A DNA stretch of 64,000 nucleotides from Methylomonas sp. LW13. GTDB taxonomy: Bacteria; Pseudomonadota; Gammaproteobacteria; Methylococcales; Methylomonadaceae. Of the stretch, positions 16,213-28,211 are shown piece by piece. Made by a program: the position numbers and the translations under genes. The DNA lies in the NCBI RefSeq assembly GCF_016865255.1, contig NZ_CP033381.1:1240001-1304000 (forward strand), read 5' to 3'. Position 1 is the stretch's first letter; every line of letters begins with the position of its first letter. The notes below the pieces were generated by a model. That model saw only the letters and a program-made list of their open reading frames with translations. It was not told the origin of the DNA and made no database searches.

Positions 16213-17310
16213 CTAGGCGGGCGAACTCCACGCCGGTTTCGGCGTGAACACCAATAGGTTGAGCATGCGCGTCAGGTTGTAGGCGGCAAAGCAAAACAAG
16301 GCCTGACCCGCGACTTTGGCTAAGCCGATGTGACGGGTTTTGCGCAGGCCGCCAACCGTTTTGATCCAGCCAAAGGCTTCTTCGACGATTTTGCGGCGCT
16401 TGAGGCTTTGGGCATAGCCTTTGCCGCAAGCGGTGCGGCCATCAACGGCACTGCCGGTCTTTTTGCGGGCCACATGGGCTTTGATGTCGCGGGCCTTGAG
16501 TTCGTTGACGAACGCCGCTTGGTCGTAGCCTTTGTCGGCACCGACGCTGCCGCCTTTGGGCACGCGGCGTTTGATCATGTTTTGCGCGGCTTCGATTTCG
16601 GCGGTGCCGGTGGCTTGAGTGGTTTCGACATCGACGATCAAACCGTTGCGATTCTCGGACAGGGCATGGGTGATGTAACGCAGTTTGGCCTCGGTGTATT
16701 CGCCGTTCTTGTAAAGCCGAGCTTCCGGATCGGTCGTACTTTGGTGGGTGGCGTTGCTGCGCTTTTCGCCGCTGAAGTCGACCTCGGGATTGCGGCCGGC
16801 GGGTTTGTCCGGGCCGCTGCCGTCTTTCTTGACGAAGCTTTTGTGCGAGGCCCAGGCTTCGATCAGGCTGCCATCGACACTGAAGTGTTCGTCGGACACC
16901 AGGTTTTGCCATTCGGCTATGGCCAGTACCCGCTCAAAAAATTCGCGACTCAGGGCTTCGGACAGCAGGCGTTCGCGGTTGGCGCTGAACACCGTGCGTT
17001 CCCATACGGCATCGTCGACGCCCAAACCGACAAACCAGCGAAACAGCAGGTTGTAGTCCAGTTGTTCCATCAACTGACGCTCACTGCGAACGGTGTACAG
17101 CACTTGTAACAGCAAGGCGCGCAGCAGTTTTTCAGGGGCAATCGACGGGCGACCGGTATGCGAGTAACGCTCGGCAAAGACAGCATCCATCGAGGCCAAG
17201 ACGCCATCGACCAAAAGCCGTAAACGACGCAGAGGATGCTGCTTGGGAATGCGGTCTTCCAGGCTAACATAGCTGAACCAGCTGTTTTGAATGGCATCGT
17301 GTCCGCGCAT
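16213..17310 (-). CDS. IS5-family DDE transposase
   Basis: 365 residues, intact. The N-terminal part (about 1-120) is the DUF772-like domain with LRRLRLLVD and GRPSIAPEKLLRALLLQ. The DDE catalytic core follows: Asp in HFSVDGSLIEAW (about 145), Asp in GADKGYD (about 258) and Glu in RKIVEEAFGWIK (about 316), with the Y-2-R-3-E-6-K-like spacing of the IS4/IS5 group. The enzyme cuts and pastes or copies the element through its terminal repeats. The gene is oriented opposite to the upstream small membrane protein gene. Confidence 0.95.
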   Translation of the reverse strand: MRGHDAIQNSWFSYVSLEDRIPKQHPLRRLRLLVDGVLASMDAVFAERYSHTGRPSIAPEKLLRALLLQVLYTVRSERQLMEQLDYNLLFRWFVGLGVDDAVWERTVFSANRERLLSEALSREFFERVLAIAEWQNLVSDEHFSVDGSLIEAWASHKSFVKKDGSGPDKPAGRNPEVDFSGEKRSNATHQSTTDPEARLYKNGEYTEAKLRYITHALSENRNGLIVDVETTQATGTAEIEAAQNMIKRRVPKGGSVGADKGYDQAAFVNELKARDIKAHVARKKTGSAVDGRTACGKGYAQSLKRRKIVEEAFGWIKTVGGLRKTRHIGLAKVAGQALFCFAAYNLTRMLNLLVFTPKPAWSSPA

Positions 17311-17386
17311 TGAAAGGCTCCAAATTTAGGTAGCCTATTTTAACAGTTGGCCGCTCATCTATGCCTTAGCTTACTTGGCTTTTCGA

Positions 17387-17402
17387 GTTTTTCACCAGCC
17401 TG
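17387..17402 (-). repeat. right terminal inverted repeat of the IS element
   Basis: GTTTTTCACCAGCCTG, the reverse complement of the left end, followed by the second CTAG copy at 17403-17406. Confidence 0.92.
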
Positions 17403-17532
17403 CTAGATGATATTAGTGGTAAGAGTTAGAAAGTGCCGCTATCGATAATATCAAAGTTGTCATCGTTTTTATGATCTATTCCGCATTGGCCAATTTTAGC
17501 TACGCCGGTAGATTACGTGCGGGTTTGAATTT

Positions 17533-18843
17533 TTATAACTTCCTTAAAAAGCCCAGTTTCTCTTTTATTTTTATTTCCAAACCACGTTCCACCGGAAAAT
17601 AATATTGCCGGGTTTTTAACGCTTCCGGAAAATAGTTTTCGCCGGCGGCATAAGCATTTTTCTCGTCATGGGCGTAGCGATACTCGGCGCCATGTCCCAG
17701 TTCCTTCATTAATTTGGTCGGCGCGTTGCGCAAATGGATGGGGACTTCCAGCGAGCCGCTATTGCGGGCATCCGCCATTGCCGCTTTATAGGCCACGTAT
17801 ACCGCATTGCTTTTCGGAGCGCAGGCCAGATAAACGATGGCTTGTGCCAGCGATAGTTCGCCTTCCGGACTGCCTAGTCGTTCGTATGCATTTGCGGCGT
17901 TCAACGCTAATTCCAGGCCGCGCGGGTCGGCATTACCTATGTCTTCGGATGCCATGCGAATCACTCGGCGGGCGATATATAAAGGATCGCAGCCGCCATC
18001 CAGCATTCTGGCAAACCAGTACAGCGCGGCGTCCGGATCGGTGCCGCGTACCGATTTGTGTAAAGCCGAAATCTGGTCATAAAAAATATCGCCGCCCTTA
18101 TCGAAGCGGTTCGCATGGCCCAAAAGCACTTCGTCCAGCACTTCCCGATTCACTGTTTCCCGGCCGTCGAGGTTTTCCGCCAGATCGGCAGCGATTTGCA
18201 GGATGTTCAGACAGCGGCGGGCGTCGCCATCGGCGGCTTTAGCGATCATGGTCAATATATCGTCTTCGATCCGCAAATTGCGGTCACCCAGTCCGCGTAC
18301 TTTGTCGGTCAATGCGTTGTGCAACAAGGCTTGCAGATCTTCGGTTTCGATACTGCGCATCACGTAAACCCGCAAGCGCGACAACAAAGCGTTATTCAAT
18401 TCGAACGAAGGATTTTCGGTGGTGGCACCGAATAAAATAATCGCGCCGCTTTCGATGGGGGCCAGCAAAGAATCCTGCTGGCTTTTGGAGAAACGATGAA
18501 TCTCGTCGATAAACACCACGGTATTCAGATTGCGGCTTTGTTTGACCTCTTCCGCCTCGGCCACTGCGGCCCGGATTTCTTTCACGCCGGCCATGACTGC
18601 CGACAATTCGATGAAATGGCAATGTGCGCCGGCGGCAATGATTTTGGCCAAAGTGGTTTTGCCGACGCCGGGCGGCCCCCAAAATACCAACGAGTGCGGC
18701 GCACCTTGTTCGATTGCCACACGTAGCGATTTGCCCTTGCCCAGCAGGTGCTGCTGGCCGATGAAATCGTCCAGCGTAGTCGGTCGCATTCTGGCCGCAA
18801 GCGGCGCATAGGCGGTATTGTCAAAGGCGGTAGCATTCTTCAT
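17533..18843 (-). CDS. rarA: replication-associated recombination protein A (AAA+ ATPase)
   Basis: 436 residues from the ATG at 18843, chosen because RarA proteins begin just before the PLAARMRP motif; an in-frame ATG 13 codons earlier is less likely. Walker A is GPPGVGKTT, Walker B VFIDEIHRF, sensor 1 GATTENPSF, all typical of the RarA/MgsA/WRNIP1 family. RarA is a tetrameric clamp-loader-like ATPase acting at stalled replication forks and on single-strand binding protein-coated DNA ends. It is divergent from accA with an 88-bp shared promoter region. Confidence 0.96.
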   Translation of the reverse strand: MKNATAFDNTAYAPLAARMRPTTLDDFIGQQHLLGKGKSLRVAIEQGAPHSLVFWGPPGVGKTTLAKIIAAGAHCHFIELSAVMAGVKEIRAAVAEAEEVKQSRNLNTVVFIDEIHRFSKSQQDSLLAPIESGAIILFGATTENPSFELNNALLSRLRVYVMRSIETEDLQALLHNALTDKVRGLGDRNLRIEDDILTMIAKAADGDARRCLNILQIAADLAENLDGRETVNREVLDEVLLGHANRFDKGGDIFYDQISALHKSVRGTDPDAALYWFARMLDGGCDPLYIARRVIRMASEDIGNADPRGLELALNAANAYERLGSPEGELSLAQAIVYLACAPKSNAVYVAYKAAMADARNSGSLEVPIHLRNAPTKLMKELGHGAEYRYAHDEKNAYAAGENYFPEALKTRQYYFPVERGLEIKIKEKLGFLRKL

Positions 18844-18931
18844 TTGCGGGGACTCGGTAAAACAAATAGGCAATGGCGGCATTTTTCTTTAGAATTGCCG
18901 ACCATTTTATTGATTCTAATGCCGGATTGAC

Positions 18932-19906
18932 ATGGATTTAAAATTCTTAGATTTCGAACAGCCGATTGCCGAACTACAGGCCAAAATAGAAGAGCTGCGC
19001 AAGGTCGAACTCGACAACAATTTTGACATTTCCGAAACCTTGAAGCAGCTTGAGCAGAAATGCGAGAGTTTGACGGAAAGCATTTTCGCGGATTTGTCGG
19101 ACTGGCAAATTTCGCAATTGTCCAGACATCCGGGGCGGCCCTATACGCTGGATTATATCGATCTGATTTTCACCGAATTTCACGAACTGCACGGTGATCG
19201 CTCCTACGCTGACGATCCGGCCATCGTCTGCGGCATGGCTCGCCTGGAAGGTCAGCCGGTGGTGGTGATCGGTCATCAAAAAGGCCGCGATACCAAAGAA
19301 AAAATTTATCGCAACTTCGGTATGCCGCGTCCGGAAGGTTATCGCAAAGCCTTGCGGGTGATGAAGTTGGCCGAGCGATTCAAGCTGCCCATCATTTGCT
19401 TGATAGATACCCCGGGGGCTTATCCGGGTATAGGTGCCGAGGAGCGCGGTCAAAGCGAGGCGATCGCCCGCAATCTGTTCGAAATGTCAAAATTGCGCAC
19501 CCCGATTATTTGTACAGTAATCGGAGAAGGTGGTTCAGGTGGCGCGTTGGCCATCGGCGTGGGTGATAGATTATTGATGCTGGAATACAGCACCTATGCG
19601 GTTATATCGCCGGAAGGTTGTGCTTCTATTCTATGGAAAAGTGCCGATAAGGCCCAGTTGGCGGCGGAAGCGATGGGCATCACTTCAGACCGCGTACGTG
19701 AACAAGGTTTTCTCGATGAAGTGATTCGCGAACCCGTTGGCGGCGGTCATCGCAATTTCGAAAAAATTGCCGCCAATCTGCAAGAGGCTTTGTGCAGACA
19801 TCTGAACGAACTGCAGCAACAGGCGGATAATATGGACCTGCTGCTGGAAAGACGCTATCAACGCATTATGCGTTTTGGTTCGTACATCGAAGAGCCGGTC
19901 AAATAA
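18932..19906 (+). CDS. accA: acetyl-CoA carboxylase carboxyltransferase subunit alpha
   Basis: 324 residues, the normal length of AccA. It opens [18 protein letters not shown] and contains the conserved [21 protein letters not shown] and [11 protein letters not shown] segments that build the CoA and oxyanion sites of the crotonase fold. With AccD it forms the carboxyltransferase that moves the carboxyl group from biotin to acetyl-CoA to give malonyl-CoA, the first step of fatty acid synthesis. A rho-independent terminator follows and tilS lies beyond it. Confidence 0.98.
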   Translation: MDLKFLDFEQPIAELQAKIEELRKVELDNNFDISETLKQLEQKCESLTESIFADLSDWQISQLSRHPGRPYTLDYIDLIFTEFHELHGDRSYADDPAIVCGMARLEGQPVVVIGHQKGRDTKEKIYRNFGMPRPEGYRKALRVMKLAERFKLPIICLIDTPGAYPGIGAEERGQSEAIARNLFEMSKLRTPIICTVIGEGGSGGALAIGVGDRLLMLEYSTYAVISPEGCASILWKSADKAQLAAEAMGITSDRVREQGFLDEVIREPVGGGHRNFEKIAANLQEALCRHLNELQQQADNMDLLLERRYQRIMRFGSYIEEPVK

Positions 19907-19933
19907 AGCCGTCAGTTAATTTAGTTGTTCATT

Positions 19934-19961
19934 AAAAGGCCGAGTGAAATCGGCCTTTTTT
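19934..19961 (+). terminator. rho-independent terminator between accA and tilS
   Basis: AAAAGGCCGA stem with GTGAAA loop and TCGGCCTTTTTT. It ends only 12 nt before the tilS start codon, so readthrough may be needed for tilS or tilS has a promoter inside this gap. Confidence 0.85.
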
Positions 19962-19972
19962 GTGAGTAAACC

Positions 19973-21301
19973 ATGCCCGATCTCAATTCTCAGGTCATCG
20001 CCGCTTTATTACCTGTTACGTGCCGGAAAGTTTTCGTTGCTTATAGCGGCGGCTTGGACTCGACGGTGCTGCTGGATTTATGCGTTGGCTTGCCGTCGCT
20101 CACCGGCAAAATTATTGCCGTTTATGTCGATCACGGCTTGCAAGCCGAGTCGGCGGGATGGGGTGAGCATTGTCGCCGGCAAGCAGAGCGCTTAGGTGTA
20201 GATTTTCAATTGTTAACGGTTGATGCGAGGGCCAACAACGGCGAAAGTCCGGAGGCGGCGGCACGAGAGGTCCGTTATCGGGCGCTACGGGAATTATTGG
20301 CTGTCGACGATATTATCCTGCTGGCCCAGCACCGCGAGGATCAGATGGAAACCATGCTGTTGCAATTGTTCCGAGGCGCCGGCGTGTCAGGCTTGGCCGG
20401 CATGCCGATTACCAGTGCGTTTGGGAAAGGACAACTGCTGCGGCCGCTATTGAATGTGGCCAAGGCCGAGATACAGCGCTATGCACAAATTCAAGGTTTG
20501 CAGTGGGTGGAAGATCCCAGTAATCAAAGCAGCGATTTCGACCGCAATTTCCTACGTAACGACATTCTTCCCTTATTAAAGCGGCGCTGGCCGGCACTGG
20601 ATAAAACGATTGCACGTTCGGCCGGGCATTGCGGCGACGCGGCACGGATGATAGAGGCTTGGGCGGCGCAGACCTTGCAGGCGGTTGTCGATCCGACCGA
20701 TGGCAGTTTCAATGTCGCGGATTTATCAGCCTTCACGGCAATGCAACTGAATTGTCTTTTACGGCACTGGCTTGGCCGCAAGGGTTTAAAGCCGCCTAGT
20801 CAGGCGGTGTTGCAAACGCTGGTTGAGCAGTTGATTGGTGGGCGTGCCGATGCGTTGCCGCAAATTAATATTCAAGACCATTCCATCCGAAAATATCGGC
20901 AAAAATTGTATTGCATCCCTGAGCTGAGCTTGCAAAAGGACACTCAGATAAAGTGTTGGGCCAAAGAACAAGGGCAAATGCTGTTAAGCAATGGCTATGT
21001 GTTGCGGAGAAGTTCCGCATCGGCCGGGTTGTCCAAATATTTATGGCAGAATGCAATAGTGACGGTGGTGCCTCGGCGCGGTGGCGAAAAACTGAAATTG
21101 CCAGGTCGGGCGGGCCATCATTGTCTTAAAAAACTCTACCAGGAAGCAGGGGTTCCGCCTTGGGAAAGAGAAATTCGGCCTTTGATTTATTTAAATGGTT
21201 GCTTGGCTGCGGTAGCAGGTTTATGGGTAGCGGAATGGGCTTGGCTCAGCGCGGCGGACGCTTGTTACCAATTGGATTGGCGCGCATCCGAAAGCGTGTA
21301 A
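19973..21301 (+). CDS. tilS: tRNA(Ile)-lysidine synthetase
   Basis: 442 residues. The PP-loop motif SGGLDS lies at residues 25-30, and the N-terminal ATPase domain contains AQHREDQMETMLLQLFRGAG and EDPSNQ, which are typical of TilS. The C-terminal TilS domains follow, with RRGGEKLKLPGR and KKLYQEAGVPPWER near the end. The enzyme converts C34 of the AUA-decoding tRNA-Ile to lysidine using ATP and lysine, an essential reaction. Two mini membrane protein genes follow. Confidence 0.97.
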   Translation: MPDLNSQVIAALLPVTCRKVFVAYSGGLDSTVLLDLCVGLPSLTGKIIAVYVDHGLQAESAGWGEHCRRQAERLGVDFQLLTVDARANNGESPEAAAREVRYRALRELLAVDDIILLAQHREDQMETMLLQLFRGAGVSGLAGMPITSAFGKGQLLRPLLNVAKAEIQRYAQIQGLQWVEDPSNQSSDFDRNFLRNDILPLLKRRWPALDKTIARSAGHCGDAARMIEAWAAQTLQAVVDPTDGSFNVADLSAFTAMQLNCLLRHWLGRKGLKPPSQAVLQTLVEQLIGGRADALPQINIQDHSIRKYRQKLYCIPELSLQKDTQIKCWAKEQGQMLLSNGYVLRRSSASAGLSKYLWQNAIVTVVPRRGGEKLKLPGRAGHHCLKKLYQEAGVPPWEREIRPLIYLNGCLAAVAGLWVAEWAWLSAADACYQLDWRASESV

Positions 21302-21332
21302 TGATAGGCAACGAAAACTGTTAGGAGGTGTC

Positions 21333-21527
21333 ATGTTGATGTTTCCCGAGATACTTCAGGCCATGATTGTGGGCATGATGGTCGCGATTCCGGCGATCCT
21401 GATCTATAAAAAAGCCGGGCTAAACCCAGCGTGGGCGGCGCTAGTGTTTTTGCCGGTCTTTGGATTATTGATCGTGTTTTTGCAATTGGCCTTCCAAGAG
21501 TGGCCGAACACAAAACAGGAGCGCTAG
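21333..21527 (+). CDS. 64-residue membrane protein, first of a tandem paralogous pair
   Basis: Preceded by TTAGGAGGTG, a very strong ribosome binding site. Two hydrophobic segments, about residues 8-24 and 33-53, are joined by YKKAGLNPAW; a short polar tail (EWPNTKQER) follows. The region from KAG to WP aligns with the next gene (KAGLNPAWAALVFLPV against KAGFDGRWVLVLLVPI), so the two come from a duplication. The pattern, a Lys-Ala-Gly turn before a Trp-starting helix, recalls DUF5684-like small membrane proteins, but this is a weak resemblance. Function unknown. Confidence 0.8.
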   Translation: MLMFPEILQAMIVGMMVAIPAILIYKKAGLNPAWAALVFLPVFGLLIVFLQLAFQEWPNTKQER

Positions 21528-21529
21528 CC

Positions 21530-21727
21530 ATGGAACTATTTTTTGTGTTGTTACCGGTATTCATGCTGTTTTGCCTGTGGTTGGGCTATCGGATTTTGGA
21601 AAAAGCCGGATTCGATGGGCGCTGGGTCCTGGTTTTGTTGGTGCCGATACTCAACGTCATCATGATTTGGGTGTTTGCATTCAGTACGTGGCCCAAGTTA
21701 CAAAGTGGCGTAGATCAGGGCTTATAA
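21530..21727 (+). CDS. 65-residue membrane protein, second of the tandem pair
   Basis: Starts at the ATG at 21530, with GGAG 9 nt upstream and only 2 bp after the stop of its paralogue. Two hydrophobic segments (about residues 2-20 and 32-52) flank EKAGFDGRW. It ends in STWPKLQSGVDQGL. Shared residues with the first copy are KAG, the Trp that follows, a Pro in the second helix and the final WP. The two proteins may form a heteromeric complex. The diguanylate cyclase gene starts 13 bp downstream, suggesting a common transcript. Confidence 0.8.
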   Translation: MELFFVLLPVFMLFCLWLGYRILEKAGFDGRWVLVLLVPILNVIMIWVFAFSTWPKLQSGVDQGL

Positions 21728-21740
21728 GCGGCCGCCTGAC

Positions 21741-23213
21741 ATGACCGAAAAGACCCGCGGCAAGCTTCCGGCGATTTTCATTCCGGTGGTGTTATTCATC
21801 GTATTTGATGCGGTGGCGCTGGGGCTTAATTTTTGGATTTCTGCAAAGCTGGAAAAGAGTGCGTTGGCTATTAATTTGTCCGGCCGCCAGCGCATGTTGT
21901 CGCAGCGCATGACCAAATCTTTGCTGATGTTGCATGTTGCGCAAACCGACGCGGAGAAGCACAACGCTTTTAGCGAATTTTCCGATGCCGTCGATTTGTT
22001 CGATAAAACCTTAAACGGATTTTTGCAGGGCAGCATGACCAGTAGCGGTGATGGCAAACCGGTTTATCTGGCTGCCACCGAAGCCCCCAATACGCAAATG
22101 ATTACGGTCTCGGCGTCCCAGCTTTGGACTTTGATTCATAAACGCTTATTGCCGGTTGAACAAGGTGGTGCAGGGGGTGATGTCGAGGTTTTGCGGCCGG
22201 CATTAAATACATTGTTGATGCATAACTCGCAATTGCTGGGTTTGATGAATGAACTTACTACAGCATTGCAGCAGAACGCTACCAAGGAAGTGTTCTACTT
22301 GCGTACCTTGCAAGCTAGTCTGTTATTACTGGCGCTGTTGAATTTTGCTCTGGTCTGCAAACGTTTGCTGGCGCAAATCAAGCAATCGCAGGGCAATGTG
22401 CAGGCCTTGCGCAATATTATCGATTCCATCGAGACCGGTATCGTTTTGTATGGCCGAGACGAAAGTGTGCTTTCCGTCAATAAGGCCGCCAATCAGTTGT
22501 TCGGATATGGCGATCAGGTCTTGATCGGCAAGCCTTTAAAAGAATTGATTATTGCGGACAATGCCCGAATGCTGGGGCTGCGGCGCGACAATTCCACCTT
22601 TGTCGCCAAAATCAACACCCAAACGCTGTTTGAATTTAACGATCAGATTAGTTTGTGCACGATTACCGATGTCAGCGAGCAGGAGCGCAAGGAAAAACAA
22701 TTAATGCATTTGGCGTTTCATGATCAACTCACCGGTTTGCCGAATCGTGGTTTGTTGATCGAGCGCTTGCGGCAAGACTTGCTGCGGGCCAAGCGCGATT
22801 CGACATTTTTGGCAGTACTGTTTTTGGATTTGGACGGTTTCAAGGATGTCAACGATGAAATGGGGCACGATGCCGGCGATGAGTTATTGCAAGCCGTGGC
22901 TCGGCGTTTTGAACAATGTTGCCGTGAAGTCGATACCGTCGCGCGTTTGGGCGGCGATGAGTTCGTATTCGTGCTAACGTCGCTGCACTCGGTGTTGGCG
23001 GCCAAGCAAGTGGCGCTAAATGTGTTGAAAGCGATCAATCAAGCATTTTTAATTCATGGAAAGACTGTCAAAATTGGTGCCAGTATCGGTATTGCCATGT
23101 ATCCCACCGATCATTTCGAAGCCGAATTGTTGATTAAATGTGCTGACGATGCAATGTATCTGGCAAAGCAACGTGGCAAAAATCAGTTGGTGTTTACTGC
23201 CGAATGTCGTTGA
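21741..23213 (+). CDS. membrane diguanylate cyclase with PilJ-type sensor and PAS domain
   Basis: 490 residues. A first membrane helix (about 10-32) is followed by a type IV pili methyl-accepting-type sensor domain with the SGRQRMLSQRMTKS motif (about 46-60). A second membrane helix (about 190-210) leads to a small PAS domain (about 222-310) and a GGDEF domain (about 325-490). The active site GGDEF (404-408) is intact, and RxxD (395-398) five residues before it forms the product-inhibition I-site, so it should make cyclic di-GMP from GTP and be feedback controlled. The sensor domain is the kind linked to nitrate or small ligands in NIT/PilJ proteins; the signal is unknown. Confidence 0.93.
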   Translation: MTEKTRGKLPAIFIPVVLFIVFDAVALGLNFWISAKLEKSALAINLSGRQRMLSQRMTKSLLMLHVAQTDAEKHNAFSEFSDAVDLFDKTLNGFLQGSMTSSGDGKPVYLAATEAPNTQMITVSASQLWTLIHKRLLPVEQGGAGGDVEVLRPALNTLLMHNSQLLGLMNELTTALQQNATKEVFYLRTLQASLLLLALLNFALVCKRLLAQIKQSQGNVQALRNIIDSIETGIVLYGRDESVLSVNKAANQLFGYGDQVLIGKPLKELIIADNARMLGLRRDNSTFVAKINTQTLFEFNDQISLCTITDVSEQERKEKQLMHLAFHDQLTGLPNRGLLIERLRQDLLRAKRDSTFLAVLFLDLDGFKDVNDEMGHDAGDELLQAVARRFEQCCREVDTVARLGGDEFVFVLTSLHSVLAAKQVALNVLKAINQAFLIHGKTVKIGASIGIAMYPTDHFEAELLIKCADDAMYLAKQRGKNQLVFTAECR

Positions 23214-23260
23214 TGTTTTTCAATAATCGAGATCCCTGCCCAGCTTGCTTTGGCAATTAA

Positions 23261-24979
<1,719 letters not shown>

Positions 24980-24991
24980 ACAAGGTTAAAC

Positions 24992-25825
24992 ATGCAATTA
25001 TGTAATTTCGAAGTCGGCCTGGATCAGCCGTTTTTCCTGATCGCCGGCACCTGTGTGATCGAAAGCGAACAAATGACGATTGACACTGCCGGCAAATTGA
25101 AAGAAATAGCCGACGAGTTGAATATCCCTTTCATTTATAAATCGTCATTTGACAAGGCCAACCGTTCATCCTTGGGCAGTTTTCGCGGGCCAGGTCTGGA
25201 AAAAGGTTTGCAGATTCTGGAAAAGGTTAAGCAACAATTGCATGTGCCGGTTTTGACCGATGTGCATGAAGATACGCCGCTAGAAGAGGTTGCGGCGGTG
25301 GTGGATGTGTTGCAAACTCCGGCATTTCTATGCCGCCAGACCAATTTCATTCAAAGCGTTGCTGCTTTGGGTAAACCCGTAAATATCAAAAAAGGCCAGT
25401 TTTTAGCACCTTGGGATATGGCCAATGTCGCTGCCAAAGCCAAGGCCACCGGCAATCAGCAAATCATGGTCTGTGAGCGCGGCGTATCGTTTGGCTATAA
25501 TAATCTGGTTTCGGACATGCGTTCGCTGGCAGTGATGCGCGACACCGGTTGCCCGGTGGTTTTCGACGCCACCCATTCCGTGCAGTTGCCGGGCGGGCAG
25601 GGAAATGTCTCCGGCGGCCAGCGTGAGCATGTGCCTGTGTTGGCGCGCGCGGCAGTCGCAGTGGGCATTGCCGGGCTTTTCATGGAATCGCATCCCAAAC
25701 CGGAAGAAGCGTTGAGCGACGGTCCCAATTCCTGGCCCTTGCACCGCATGAAAGAATTATTGGAAATGTTAGTAACGATAGACCGGGCTGTTAAATCCAC
25801 CAGCCTGATTGAAACCACACTATAG
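24992..25825 (+). CDS. kdsA: 3-deoxy-8-phosphooctulonate synthase (KDO-8-P synthase)
   Basis: 277 residues, 12 bp after pyrG. Contains [20 protein letters not shown] and the [19 protein letters not shown] segment that place it in KdsA rather than DAHP synthase. It joins phosphoenolpyruvate and arabinose 5-phosphate to form KDO-8-P for lipopolysaccharide inner core. Confidence 0.98.
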   Translation: MQLCNFEVGLDQPFFLIAGTCVIESEQMTIDTAGKLKEIADELNIPFIYKSSFDKANRSSLGSFRGPGLEKGLQILEKVKQQLHVPVLTDVHEDTPLEEVAAVVDVLQTPAFLCRQTNFIQSVAALGKPVNIKKGQFLAPWDMANVAAKAKATGNQQIMVCERGVSFGYNNLVSDMRSLAVMRDTGCPVVFDATHSVQLPGGQGNVSGGQREHVPVLARAAVAVGIAGLFMESHPKPEEALSDGPNSWPLHRMKELLEMLVTIDRAVKSTSLIETTL

Positions 25826-27118
<1,293 letters not shown>

Positions 27119-27124
27119 AAAAGC

Positions 27125-27227
27125 GTAGGTTGGGTTACCCTTCGGGTATAAAAGCTCGATAGAGCGTAACCCAACACGTCGACTTCTAAGTTGGGTTAAG
27201 CCCTCGCGTAGGGCTAACCCAATCTAC
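27125..27227. repeat. two adjacent inverted-repeat elements between eno and ftsB
   Basis: GTTGGGTTAC at 27129-27138 pairs perfectly with GTAACCCAAC at 27166-27175; a second hairpin, TTGGGTTAAGCCCT at 27191-27204 with AGGGCTAACCCAA at 27210-27222, follows. The shared GTTGGGTTA core suggests a dispersed intergenic repeat family of the kind common in methanotroph genomes. The hairpins may slow or end transcription between eno and ftsB or protect the eno 3' end. Confidence 0.75.
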
Positions 27228-27242
27228 AGATCGAGAGCAGCC

Positions 27243-27512
27243 ATTAAAACCCTGATCGCCATCATCATTCTGTTAATCGTTCACTTCCAGTATCGGTTGT
27301 GGCTAGGTGATGCCAGCGTCTCGCAGATTAGCGATTATCGGGAACGCCTGGATACGCTGACTAAGGAAGCCCAGGAAAAAAAGGAACGCAACGATTCCTT
27401 GTATGCCGAGGTGCTGGATTTGCGCCGTGGCTTGGAAACCATCGAAGAACGCGCCCGCTACGAGTTGGGCATGATCAAGGAAAACGAAACTTTCTTTCAA
27501 GTGCTTGAGTAG
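27243..27512 (+). CDS. ftsB: cell division protein FtsB, apparent ATT start
   Basis: The frame aligns with FtsB: a short cytoplasmic end, one membrane helix (about residues 3-19, IAIIILLIVHFQYRLW), then a coiled coil of about 45 residues and the conserved EERARYELGMIKENETFF motif. FtsB bridges FtsL and FtsQ in the divisome. No ATG, GTG or TTG lies before the membrane helix; TTG at 27297 would delete it. The codon in the right place is ATT at 27243 (IKTLIAIII), 89 residues, behind a weak GAGAG. ATT is a rare start (as in E. coli infC). A sequencing error or a CTG at 27252 are alternatives. ispD follows 3 bp later. Confidence 0.85.
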   Translation: MKTLIAIIILLIVHFQYRLWLGDASVSQISDYRERLDTLTKEAQEKKERNDSLYAEVLDLRRGLETIEERARYELGMIKENETFFQVLE

Positions 27513-27515
27513 AGC

Positions 27516-28211
27516 ATGAATCAAATTCAAAAGTGCTGGGCAGTAGTCCCGGCAGCCGGCGTCGGCAAACGCATGCAAGCCGATCGCCCCAAACAATATC
27601 TGCCGCTGGCCGGCAAAACCGTCATTGAACATACCTTAGACCGATTATTGCAGTCCGGCGCTTTTCAAGCCGTGGCTGTAGCAATATCCATTGAAGATCC
27701 GTATTGGCCGGAGTTGGATGTGTCTAAACATCCGCAGGTGATTACCGCACCTGGCGGGAAAGAGCGGGCCGACTCGGTACTCTCGGCTCTGAAATCTTTG
27801 CAAGGCCAGGCCGCCGAAGACGACTGGGTGTTGGTGCATGACGCCGCCCGGCCTTGTCTGACTGCCTCCGATATTCATCTGCAAATCGACACGCTAAAAG
27901 ACGATGCGGTCGGCGGCATACTGGCGCTGTCTTCACACGACACGCTGAAGCACGTCGACGGCGACACGATTACTGCAACGATAGATCGCAAACATGTCTG
28001 GCGGGCCTTGACCCCACAAATGTTCAAATACGGCATGTTGCGCGACGCCTTGCAGCAAACCGAAGGCAATCCGGCCATTACCGACGAAGCCAGTGCGCTG
28101 GAATTGTTGGGTTTCCAGCCGAAAATCGTCGAAGGCCGTCCCGATAACATCAAAATCACCCGGCCGGAAGATCTGGCGCTGGCGCAATTTTATATGGAGC
28201 AACAAGCATGA
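27516..28211 (+). CDS. ispD: 2-C-methyl-D-erythritol 4-phosphate cytidylyltransferase
   Basis: 231 residues. The nucleotide-binding loop [24 protein letters not shown] and the HDAARP motif are present. It joins CTP to MEP in the non-mevalonate isoprenoid pathway. It overlaps ispF by four bases (ATGA), so the two are translationally coupled. Confidence 0.98.
   Translation: MNQIQKCWAVVPAAGVGKRMQADRPKQYLPLAGKTVIEHTLDRLLQSGAFQAVAVAISIEDPYWPELDVSKHPQVITAPGGKERADSVLSALKSLQGQAAEDDWVLVHDAARPCLTASDIHLQIDTLKDDAVGGILALSSHDTLKHVDGDTITATIDRKHVWRALTPQMFKYGMLRDALQQTEGNPAITDEASALELLGFQPKIVEGRPDNIKITRPEDLALAQFYMEQQA

Larger units (their letters stand above)
16049..17402. mobile_element. complete IS5-family-like insertion sequence, 1354 bp
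   Basis: Terminal inverted repeats CAGGCTGGTGAAAAAC occur at 16049-16064 and, inverted, at 17387-17402. The 4-bp direct repeat CTAG flanks both ends (16045-16048 and 17403-17406), the target site type (YTAR) used by the IS5 subgroup. A single transposase gene fills most of the element. Perfect target duplication and an intact gene indicate a recent insertion. A hairpin CGCCTGAAG/TTTTCAGGCG-type structure at about 16171-16203 lies downstream of the transposase stop and may end its message. Confidence 0.93.

Noticed and set aside
16330-17109. Long plus-strand frame opposite the IS transposase
   Set aside because: It is the complement of the transposase; its composition is low-complexity Ala/Gly/Val and it has no ribosome binding site.
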